Shown here piece by piece: positions 8,526-15,934 of a DNA stretch of 64,000 nucleotides. Within the stretch, counting starts at the first letter, position 1. Every line of letters begins with the position of its first letter. This stretch comes from an uncultured Cyclobacteriaceae bacterium (lineage in GTDB: Bacteria; Bacteroidota; Bacteroidia; Cytophagales; Cyclobacteriaceae): assembly GCA_937958005.1 (NCBI GenBank), contig CALGOB010000166.1, positions 1-64,000 of the forward strand, written 5' to 3'. Below the pieces are notes generated by a model. That model was not told the DNA's origin, ran no database searches, and saw only the letters and a program-made list of their open reading frames with translations. Position numbers and translations under genes: made by a program.

Positions 8526-8834
8526 TTGGCATTCTATTATTTGAGTTTTTTTGGTTTTCTATTATTTGCACTGAGCCTTGGATTCTTAACAATCTATTTT
8601 AACAAATTCAATGTTGGCAAATTAATCTTGACAAATACTTATATAGTAATCCCAGAAAGGTGGAAAGAACGAACTAGGATTAATTTCAACGAAATCATCG
8701 AAATATCGGAATTTGACACTTCTGATATGGTCATTGAATTAGTCACTTCTGAAGAGGTATTTTTAGTAGTGAAACAATGGATGAACCCAAAGAGTTTTGA
8801 AACAGTTAGACTGCATTTGTCTACAATTTTATAA
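8526..8834 (+). CDS. Small membrane protein with PH-like domain
   Basis: A 102-codon frame: two closely spaced hydrophobic stretches (about residues 3-26), then a soluble part (LTNTYIVIPERWKERTRINF...EISEFDTSDMVIELVTSEEV) that looks like a small bacterial PH-type beta domain. The frame has only a TTG start and begins one codon after a stop. An ATGATG at 8514 opens another frame whose hydrophobic text overlaps it. Either the gene starts at TTG or a frameshift has separated an original ATG start from the body. No partner gene is obvious. Confidence 0.5.
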   Translation: MAFYYLSFFGFLLFALSLGFLTIYFNKFNVGKLILTNTYIVIPERWKERTRINFNEIIEISEFDTSDMVIELVTSEEVFLVVKQWMNPKSFETVRLHLSTIL

Positions 8835-8973
8835 CTTCAGCTTGAAAATTCGAGTTAGTCTTTTTTAGCTTACAGAATCAAGTATAAATATTGAAAACAT
8901 ACAATCAACAAATTATTTTTCTTTAGAAAAACACAGCTTAATTCAAGTAAAATATCCAAAAAACCTTTGAACT

Positions 8974-9810
8974 ATGAAATATATAAACAATTCTTCTTTC
9001 GTTATTTTCACAATAGTTCTACTAATATCTATTTCATGCAAAAAACAAGAGAGAATCATAGAGGTCATTAAAACAGTTCAAAAGCCTTTGGCAGATCAGA
9101 AAATCATAGATCTTACCCATGATTTTTCTGACGAAACTATTTATTGGGTAACCGCCAAAGAATTTGAACTGGATGTAGTTGCTAAAGGAGAAACTGAACA
9201 AGGCTATTTTTATTCTGCCAATAATTTTGAAACAGCAGAGCATGGAGGCACACACATAGACGCTCCTATTCATTTTGCTAAAGAAGGTCAGTCAGTTGAA
9301 CAGATTCCTCTGGAAAAACTAATCGGAAACGCAATCAAAATAGATGTAACTGATAAAGCCGCAAATAACAGAGATTATCAAATCAGTATTGCTGACTTTA
9401 CCGATTGGGAAAAGGAACAAGGAACAGAAATCCCTGATGGCAGCATTGTATTATTACAAACAAGTTATTCTAAATTCTATCCGGATAAGATTAAATACTT
9501 AGGAACAGATATGAGAGGGCCAAAAGCTGTAAAATTACTCCATTTTCCTGGCCTTGCTCCAGCAGCTGCCGAATGGTTAGTTAAAAACCGAAAAATCAAT
9601 GCCATAGGTCTGGATACACCTAGTATAGATTATGGCCAGTCAAAAGATTTCGCTAGTCATGTTATCTTAATGACCAAAGACATTCCTGCATTTGAAAACT
9701 TAACAAACCTAGACCAATTACCTAGTAATCATTTTCAAGTAATCGCCTTGCCCATGAAAATAAAAGGTGGAAGTGGTGGGCCATTGAGGATTGTAGGCCT
9801 GATTGATTAG
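8974..9810 (+). CDS. Cyclase-family (kynurenine formamidase-like) lipoprotein
   Basis: A 278-residue protein of the Cyclase superfamily (PF04199), metal-dependent hydrolases that include kynurenine formamidase KynB and isatin hydrolase. The metal-binding motif HGGTHIDAPIHF lies at about residues 90-101, followed by GLDTPSIDYG further on. The N-terminus is a lipoprotein signal (LISISC near residue 22), so unlike KynB it is exported and lipid-anchored. A tryptophan 2,3-dioxygenase lies 3 kb downstream. A formamidase role is possible, but the periplasmic location argues for another substrate. Family assignment is firm, function is not. Confidence 0.82.
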   Translation: MKYINNSSFVIFTIVLLISISCKKQERIIEVIKTVQKPLADQKIIDLTHDFSDETIYWVTAKEFELDVVAKGETEQGYFYSANNFETAEHGGTHIDAPIHFAKEGQSVEQIPLEKLIGNAIKIDVTDKAANNRDYQISIADFTDWEKEQGTEIPDGSIVLLQTSYSKFYPDKIKYLGTDMRGPKAVKLLHFPGLAPAAAEWLVKNRKINAIGLDTPSIDYGQSKDFASHVILMTKDIPAFENLTNLDQLPSNHFQVIALPMKIKGGSGGPLRIVGLID

Positions 9811-9981
9811 TTTTGCTATCAAATTGGACCCGATCAAAAATGCCTGAAAGTCAAAATATTGAATGGAAAGAAAGCTGGAGAGACGAATACTTAAAATGGA
9901 TCTGTGTTTTTGCCAATGCCAAAGGCGGAAAATTATTTATTGGAAAAAGTGACCGAGGCAAAGTAACTGGACTCTCTAATG

Positions 9982-10140
9982 GGGACCGCTAAAAACTCCC
10001 TGTTGCTTTTTGACTCGATCTTTTTCCCTGATACTGTGTTATCAAAATACTCATTTAGATCCTCTAAACTCCGTTTTTGATGCCTTGTCTAAGAAAAAAA
10101 CCTCTTAGTCAAAATTTCAAATCGAGTTTATAGAGGTCTC
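9982..10140. mobile_element. 159-bp MITE with 6-bp target duplication
   Basis: The element lies between two copies of CTAATG (9976-9981 and 10141-10146). Its ends are imperfect inverted repeats: left GGGACCGCTAAAAACTC and right, read inward on the other strand, GAGACCTCTATAAACTC (14 of 17 match), with a further shared TTTTGACT. Removing the element and one CTAATG restores the frame of the AlbA_2 gene (LSN|AKKLLED). It encodes no transposase. The GAGACC-type ends recall IS5-like elements, but the family is not established here. Confidence 0.85.
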
Positions 10141-10325
10141 CTAATGCTAAAAAATTACTTGAAGATATCCCTAATAAAACTCAAAGTATTTTAGGGATCA
10201 TTGTTGATGTAAATTTATCCATTGAACAGAACAATGAATACATCGAAATCAATGTAGAGCTTTATCCATACCCTGTTAGTTATAAAAGTCAATATCACTA
10301 TAAATCTGGCAGTACCAAACAAGAA

Positions 10326-10430
10326 ATGAACCAACCCCGACCCAAGGGTACGGGGTATCTATGGGCAATAATTTAATGATCGACTCAAGAGTCGGGGCGC
10401 CCGGCCAGGGGAATTAATATCCCTTAGGGA
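10326..10430 (+). repeat. Dispersed hairpin element, copy with GC box, inside the pseudogene
   Basis: A 105-bp copy. Hairpin 1 is ACCCCGACCC-AA-GGGTACGGGGT, hairpin 2 is CGACTC-AA-GAGTCG, followed by the 14-bp GC box and hairpin 3 ATCCCT-T-AGGGAT. Excising ATGAACC through AGGGA rejoins GAA and TTAAAA, giving the family-typical STKQELKGTALDRFLL. Confidence 0.92.
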
Positions 10431-11439
10431 TTAAAAGGAACTGCTCTAGATCGATTTCTACTGGAAAAAACAGGCAAAAGGTGGGATGGTGTACCTATAC
10501 CCAATATAAACACCCAGAATTTAAGTAAAGATTCTTTTGAATTATTCAGAAAAAAAGCGCTGCAAACCAATCGGATAGATATTGATACTTTAACAGATAC
10601 AGATGATCAAATGGGTCGAGAAACTCCAATTGAAAGAGAACAGTTATCTTAAAAGAGCAGCTATCCTATTATTTCACCCAAATCCTGAAATATTCTTCGT
10701 CGGTGCGTATATAAAAATTGGTTTCTTTGAGTCTGATGATGAGTTAAGGTTTCAAGATGAGATTCATGGAAACCTTTTTGAACAGGTAGAAAAAACCAGT
10801 GATTTATTATTTAATAAATACATCAAAAACGAGATTGAATATGAAGGAGTCAACAGAATAGAAACACCCGAATACCTGAAAGAAGCGATAAGGGAAGCAC
10901 TATTAAATGCTATCAGTCATAAAGATTATACAGGAGGAGCTCCTATTCAGATTAGTGTTTATGATCACAAGATCATTTTCTGGAATGAGGGTCAATTACC
11001 TGAAAATTGGACAGTTGAAGATTTAGAGAAAAAACACCCTTCAAAGCCTTTTAATCCAGATATAGCAAATACTTAATTCAGAAGTGGTTATATAGAATCG
11101 TGGGGAAGAGGAATCATCAAAATGATCAATACCTGTTTAAACGTTGGGTTAGTAAAACCAAAATACTATTACAATCTTTCTGGTTTCTTTGTCGAATTTC
11201 AAAAAGGTTACTATAGTAAAGAGTATTTAAATTCACTTGGATTAAATAAAAGGCAAAAGAATGCTATTTTACATCTCAAAATTGCCAAGAAAATAACGAA
11301 TAAGAAGTATCAGGAAATAAACAAATGCTCTAGAAATACAGTCAGCAAAGACTTAACTATATTGGTGAAAAAAGAGATATTGTCAGACAGTGGAATAAAA
11401 GGTGCTAGCGCTTTTTACAGTCTTAGAAAATCAAATTAG

Positions 11440-11570
11440 TAATTGCACAATAATTGCACATTAATTGCACATCTAAAAACACGGATTCTCATAAAAATAT
11501 CGATGTAATTGTATGTACCGTACATATAAGCGAAATAATAATTGCACAATTTTCATTCAATAATTGCACA
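11440..11570 (+). repeat. Five direct copies of TAATTGCACA, 11-bp phased
   Basis: TAATTGCACA occurs at 11440, 11451, 11462, 11539 and 11561. Every spacing (11, 11, 77, 22) is a multiple of 11 bp. The cluster directly follows the pseudogene stop. It could be a protein-binding array, but it may also be decayed coding DNA: in one frame the first three copies read LHNNCTLIAHLK, a type of tail I associate with such genes. 11571-11677 holds nothing else recognisable. Confidence 0.6.
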
Positions 11571-11677
11571 TCAATTTATTTAAAGGTTAACAAAAGGTAA
11601 ACAGCCCCCTTATTAGGTAGATCAATAAAACAGTCAATAACAGCTACCATTTTCCTAAAAAAGGGATTCTTTTAAAA

Positions 11678-11710
11678 AAAGAGATGCCCTATATGATAAA
11701 GCATCTCTTT
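11678..11710 (-). terminator. Terminator of the glutaryl-CoA dehydrogenase gene
   Basis: AAAGAGATGC (11678-11687) and GCATCTCTTT (11701-11710) form a 10-bp stem with a 13-nt loop. On the minus strand it is followed by TTTTAAAAG, just after the stop of the acyl-CoA dehydrogenase. Confidence 0.8.
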
Positions 11711-11725
11711 CACTGTGATAACCTT

Positions 11726-12949
11726 TTACTTAAAAGCTGGTATACCAGTTATTTCAGCACCTAAAATTAATAAGTGAATATCATGAGTTCCTTCATAGGT
11801 AACTACAGATTCTAAATTCATCATGTGACGCATCATAGGATATTCACCAGTTATGCCCATTCCCCCATGAATTTGCCTTGCTTCCCGTGCTATATCCAAG
11901 GCAGTAGCCACACTGTTACGTTTTGCCAAGCTGATTTGCGAAGTACTCGCTTTTCCTGCATCCAGCATCATCCCAAGCTTCCAGTTCAACAACTGTGCTT
12001 TGGTAATTTCTGTAAGCATTTCTGCTAATTTCTTCTGAATCAATTGAAAAGATCCTATTGGTTTTCCAAATTGGATTCTCTCTATCGCATATCTTCTTGC
12101 CGAATCATAACAATCCATGGCAGCACCTATTGCTCCCCAGGCAATTCCATAACGGGCACTATCTAAACACATCATCGGTGCACCCAAGCCACTTTTTCCT
12201 GGTAACAGGTTCTCTTTAGGGACTTTCACATTATCAAACACTAGTTCACCAGTTGTACTTGCTCTTAGTGACCATTTACCATGAGTTTCAGGAGTAGAGA
12301 ACCCTTCCATTCCTCTTTCCACTATTAGTCCATGAATTCTTCCTGATTCATCTTTAGCCCATACTACCGCTATCTCTGCTTTTGGGGCATTAGAAATCCA
12401 CATTTTAGCACCATTCAGCACATAATGATCCCCTGCATCTTTAAAATTAGTGACCATACCACTTGGATTAGATCCATGATCTGGCTCAGTCAAACCAAAG
12501 CAGCCCAGCCATTCACCCGAAGCCAACTTGGGCAAGTATTTCTTTTTTTGCTCCTCTGATCCAAATTTATAGATAGGATACATCACTAACGAACCTTGTA
12601 CTGAAGCGGTAGACCTCATTCCTGAATCTCCCCTTTCTATCTCTTGCATGATCAAGCCATAAGAAATATAGTCCAGTCCGCCTCCACCGTAAGTTTCAGA
12701 AACAGTTGGGCCAAAAGCACCAATATCTCCAAATTTCTTCACTATCTCATATGGGAAGTGCGCTCTTTCTGCCCAATCTTCTATAAATGGGGAAATTTCT
12801 TTCTTTACAAAGTCCCTTATAGAGCTCCTTATTAGTTTATGTTCCTCTGTTAAAAGGTCATCCAGTTGATAGAAATCAGGTGATTCGAACAAATCAGCTG
12901 CACTTTTACCTTTTGCAGAACCATTTTGGGTTAAAGTATCTGTACTCAT
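11726..12949 (-). CDS. gcdH: Glutaryl-CoA dehydrogenase
   Basis: FAD-dependent acyl-CoA dehydrogenase that oxidises and decarboxylates glutaryl-CoA to crotonyl-CoA in lysine/tryptophan degradation. It is best matched to the glutaryl-CoA branch because of SVQGSLVMYPIYKFGSEEQK, WLGCFGLTEPDHGSNP, RIQFGKPIGSFQLIQKKLAEM and VTYEGTHDIHLLILG, the last holding the catalytic Glu. The frame is open from 12976, but the ATG at 12949 (MSTDTLTQNG) gives the normal about 407-residue protein and leaves room for a promoter before the divergent tryptophan 2,3-dioxygenase gene. The pairing supports an aromatic/lysine catabolic role. A generic acyl-CoA dehydrogenase is the fallback. Confidence 0.88.
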   Translation of the reverse strand: MSTDTLTQNGSAKGKSAADLFESPDFYQLDDLLTEEHKLIRSSIRDFVKKEISPFIEDWAERAHFPYEIVKKFGDIGAFGPTVSETYGGGGLDYISYGLIMQEIERGDSGMRSTASVQGSLVMYPIYKFGSEEQKKKYLPKLASGEWLGCFGLTEPDHGSNPSGMVTNFKDAGDHYVLNGAKMWISNAPKAEIAVVWAKDESGRIHGLIVERGMEGFSTPETHGKWSLRASTTGELVFDNVKVPKENLLPGKSGLGAPMMCLDSARYGIAWGAIGAAMDCYDSARRYAIERIQFGKPIGSFQLIQKKLAEMLTEITKAQLLNWKLGMMLDAGKASTSQISLAKRNSVATALDIAREARQIHGGMGITGEYPMMRHMMNLESVVTYEGTHDIHLLILGAEITGIPAFK

Positions 12950-12986
12950 AAAGTTTTTATTTACCAGAATATTCACTCAAATTTAC

Positions 12987-13979
12987 ATGTTTAAGATTAA
13001 AGAAAATGTTATTGCAGTGGACAAATCAGGTATAAATGACGAACTTCTTCAACAACTGAAGAAATTAAACGATAAATATGATGCGATGGGTCAAGACCTC
13101 TCATCTTATCTGGATGGATTATTGTATTCTGATTACCTGACCTATTGGGATTATATTCATCTCGATACCTTGCTAAGTTTACAAACCCCAAGGACTAGCT
13201 TTCCTGATGAGAAAATATTCATCATCTACCACCAGATTACCGAATTATATTTTCAATTAATCTTACATGAAATAGCCCAGATAAGCGAAGATCCTTTGAA
13301 CGAGGCTGACTTAATCATGAGACTTCGGCGAATTAACAAATATTTCAAACATTTAATTGATTCATTTGAAATCATGCAAGATGGTATGGAAAGGGGCCAG
13401 TTTTTAAAGTTCAGAATGTCTTTACTTCCCGCAAGTGGATTCCAGTCTGTACAATATAGAAAAATAGAGGTTTGCTCTACAGATGCAATTAACCTAACCA
13501 CCCATGACAAGAGGTTTAAACTAGATCCATATTTACCTGAAGATTACCTTTATGATTATTTATATTGGAAAAGTGGTGCTACAGAATTGGCTACAGGAAA
13601 GAAAACATTGACCTTAAATCAATTTGATGATAAATACGCTGAAAATATTATAGATCTAATTACAGAGTATAAACAAAAAAACATCTGGCGCATTTATCAA
13701 AAACATTATGAGTCTACAGCTAAAAATCAGGAATTAATTGATTTGATGAAGGAATATGATCTATTGGCTAATGTTTCTTGGCCATTGGCTCATTATAAAT
13801 CTGCTGTAAAATATCTTAATAAGGATGAGGAGCAAATCAGCGCGAGTGGAGGAACTAACTGGCAAAAATACCTGCCCCCTAGGTTTCAAAAAATACAGTT
13901 TTTCCCTACTTTATGGACAGAAGAAGAAATTGAAGAATGGGGAAAAGGTTGGGTAATGAAAGAAGTCTTTGACAAATAA
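12987..13979 (+). CDS. kynA: Tryptophan 2,3-dioxygenase
   Basis: Haem enzyme that opens the indole ring of L-tryptophan to N-formylkynurenine, the first step of the kynurenine route. Recognised by SSYLDGLLYSDYLTYWDYIHL, the LDTLLSLQTPR motif and IIYHQITELYFQLILHEI near residues 75-92, which carries the substrate-pocket His. The C-terminal part includes WPLAHYKSAVKYL, with a probable haem-ligand His, and SGGTNWQKYLPP in place of the usual GTGGSSGxxYL. At 330 residues it is longer than classical bacterial TDO, matching the Bacteroidetes form. It starts 37 bp from the divergent gcdH start. The next gene begins 6 bp after its stop, so they are probably co-transcribed. Confidence 0.88.
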   Translation: MFKIKENVIAVDKSGINDELLQQLKKLNDKYDAMGQDLSSYLDGLLYSDYLTYWDYIHLDTLLSLQTPRTSFPDEKIFIIYHQITELYFQLILHEIAQISEDPLNEADLIMRLRRINKYFKHLIDSFEIMQDGMERGQFLKFRMSLLPASGFQSVQYRKIEVCSTDAINLTTHDKRFKLDPYLPEDYLYDYLYWKSGATELATGKKTLTLNQFDDKYAENIIDLITEYKQKNIWRIYQKHYESTAKNQELIDLMKEYDLLANVSWPLAHYKSAVKYLNKDEEQISASGGTNWQKYLPPRFQKIQFFPTLWTEEEIEEWGKGWVMKEVFDK

Positions 13980-13985
13980 ACCAAT

Positions 13986-15815
13986 TTGCCACAGCAAGTC
14001 AAATATATCGTCCTATTCTCTTTTATTCTAATCTCAGTTAGCCTGAATGGGCAATCTTATGATACGCTTGTTACATATTATGACATTGATAGCTTACTGT
14101 TAAAAGAAAAAATTGTAGTCTCAGAAGGAAATATCCTAAACGGGAAATATGAATCTTATTTTGCTTCTGGAGGCAAAAAAGTAATGGGCTTCTATTACAA
14201 CAATAAACCTGACAGTCTTTGGGAATATTATCATGAAAACGGAAAACTTAAAAGCGCTGGACATCTTAAAAATGGCGAGAAAATAGGTGCTTGGAAACAC
14301 TATTTCGAGAATGGCAACTTGAGAATGCAAGGCTTCATGAAAGGAGAGAAAAGAAACGGAAATTGGAAATTTTATTATGAAAATGGAGAAGAAAAGGCGA
14401 TAGGCTTCTATCATAACAATCAAAAAGAAAAAGTCTGGAATTATTTTTTCGAGGATGGAAAGTTAAAAGCCCAGGCCTTTTATAAAAATGGTTCTGGGGA
14501 ATATAAAGAGTTATACCCCTCTGGGGCATTGAAACTTGAAGGGTTTAACAGCAATCAAAAAAGCGTTGGCAAATGGCGTTATTATTACGAATCTGGAGAA
14601 TTAGAAGCTGAAGGTTTCTTTAAGAATGGCGCAAAAAATGGAAATTGGAAGTATTTTCATAAAAACGGAAATATTTCTGCTAAAGGTAATTTTGCAAATG
14701 GCTCAAAAGAAGGCCTGTGGAAATACTACTATGAAGATGGGCAACTCTATTCTGAAGGAATAGAAAGTGAGAGTCAAAAAGATGGATTTTGGAAATTGTA
14801 CTATGAAAGCGGGGAACGAAAAGCCGAGGGAGAATTCCAAAATGGAACAGGGAAGTATTTTGAGTTTTATGAAAATGGCAAACAAAAATCAACGGGTAAA
14901 GTAGTCAAAGGAAAAAATGAAGGTCGATGGATCTATTTTGATGAGTTGGGCAATGAAGAAGGATACGCTATTTTCAGAAGAGGTGTAGGTAGTTACAAAG
15001 GCTTTTATGAAGATGGTACTTTAAGAATGGAAGGTACTATCGAGAATAATAAAAGAGTTGGTATATGGAAACTCTATAATCAGGACACTACGTTAGCAGG
15101 GTATTATAAACCTATATATGAAGAAGATCGTCCAAGTTTCAAAATTGCAGAAAGCTTTGTTAAGGATGAGAAATTTGACAAACCAGAGTATAGGGTAAAA
15201 AAAGACAAAGTACGCTTTTTCAAGCCCAAAATAAATGAATACAAAGGATACATCATTAGCACTAATCCCCTAATGTCCTTCTTGGGGCTTCTTCCGTTTG
15301 CCATTGAAAAGTACACACAAGAAAGACTAGGGTACGAACTTACGGTTTCTTATTTAAGGGAACCCTTTTTCCAAAGAGTTTCTAGGATTACACCAGAAAG
15401 CCCCTACAATAAAGGTTTCTCTTTTAGTTTTAGACAGAAATTATACCATGAAGATAGCAGATCAGGTATGTTTTATTTTGGACATCAAATTACTACACAG
15501 TTTTTAGAGCACAGAGCTACCACCACCACGCCACAAGGTACCTTAACCGCTAGTCAAAATGCTTATTCATATGATCTCTTTATTGGTACAAGGTGGTTAA
15601 AAAACCCTTCTAATGGCGGTTTTACCTGGGATGCTTACATTGGCATAGGGTTTGGCTATCAATCTTTCAATAGATCTTTTGAAGGAATAAATGTAGCAAA
15701 TGATCCATTTCTGGACATTGACAATTCAGGACTTATAGTACCCATAAGATTTGGATTAACTTTTGGTTATCTGAGTCCAAGAAAAAAAACCTCCCTTCCA
15801 AAGGTAAAACCTTAG
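13986..15815 (+). CDS. Secreted YwqK/MORN-like repeat protein with C-terminal beta-rich domain
   Basis: A 609-residue exported protein. A TTG start at 13986 is needed because no ATG precedes the signal peptide (hydrophobic stretch to about residue 24, ending SLNGQ). Residues about 45-385 hold roughly 14 tandem repeats of about 22-24 residues of the form ENGxLxxxGxxKNGxKxGxWKYYY, the YwqK/MORN type. Residues about 410-609 have alternating aromatic beta-strands (FSFSFRQKLYHEDSRSGMFY, WDAYIGIGFGYQSF) and may be an outer-membrane barrel or barrel-like domain. It starts 6 bp after the TDO stop, so it shares that transcript, although no functional link is known. Confidence 0.75.
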   Translation: MPQQVKYIVLFSFILISVSLNGQSYDTLVTYYDIDSLLLKEKIVVSEGNILNGKYESYFASGGKKVMGFYYNNKPDSLWEYYHENGKLKSAGHLKNGEKIGAWKHYFENGNLRMQGFMKGEKRNGNWKFYYENGEEKAIGFYHNNQKEKVWNYFFEDGKLKAQAFYKNGSGEYKELYPSGALKLEGFNSNQKSVGKWRYYYESGELEAEGFFKNGAKNGNWKYFHKNGNISAKGNFANGSKEGLWKYYYEDGQLYSEGIESESQKDGFWKLYYESGERKAEGEFQNGTGKYFEFYENGKQKSTGKVVKGKNEGRWIYFDELGNEEGYAIFRRGVGSYKGFYEDGTLRMEGTIENNKRVGIWKLYNQDTTLAGYYKPIYEEDRPSFKIAESFVKDEKFDKPEYRVKKDKVRFFKPKINEYKGYIISTNPLMSFLGLLPFAIEKYTQERLGYELTVSYLREPFFQRVSRITPESPYNKGFSFSFRQKLYHEDSRSGMFYFGHQITTQFLEHRATTTTPQGTLTASQNAYSYDLFIGTRWLKNPSNGGFTWDAYIGIGFGYQSFNRSFEGINVANDPFLDIDNSGLIVPIRFGLTFGYLSPRKKTSLPKVKP

Positions 15816-15887
15816 AAATTACAACAGTTACTTCAGGTACCTGAACAAAAGAGGAAAGAATGTAGGAATGGTTGTTCAACAATCTCT

Positions 15888-15895
15888 TAACTTTG
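15888..15895 (+). promoter_or_regulatory. Bacteroidetes -7 box (TAACTTTG)
   Basis: TAACTTTG matches TAnnTTTG, 39 bp before the ATG of the FAD-dependent oxidoreductase. The -33 element is not clear. Confidence 0.4.
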
Positions 15896-15934
15896 CACTA
15901 AACACCTTTCAACTTTTAAGGATAAATACCTTAC

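Larger units (their letters stand above)
9840..11439 (+). pseudogene. Broken AlbA_2/RecG-like ATP-binding regulator
   Basis: A relic of the AlbA_2 (Schlafen-type) family with a GHKL-like ATPase part. The N-terminus IEWKESWRDEYLKWICVFAN starts at 9840. The frame is cut by a 159-bp MITE (9982-10140), resumes with KKLLEDIPNKTQSILG, is cut again by the dispersed hairpin element (10326-10430) inside STKQE|LKGTALDRFLL, shifts frame near 10600 between DTDDQ and VEKLQLKENSYLKRAAILLF, and meets an in-frame TAA at 11074 where NPDIANTFF is expected. It then continues through RSGYIESWGRGIIKM and a winged-helix-like tail to 11439. Four independent lesions make it a certain pseudogene. Intact fragments at 10603-11076 and 11122-11439 should not be read as separate genes. 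Confidence 0.92.

Noticed and set aside
10603-11439. Two apparently intact genes of 157 and 105 residues
   Set aside because: They are pieces of one AlbA_2-family gene split by an in-frame TAA and an upstream frameshift.
11440-11570. CRISPR array
   Set aside because: The repeats are only 10 bp, with irregular spacing and no spacers or cas genes. No CRISPR array was seen anywhere in the window.
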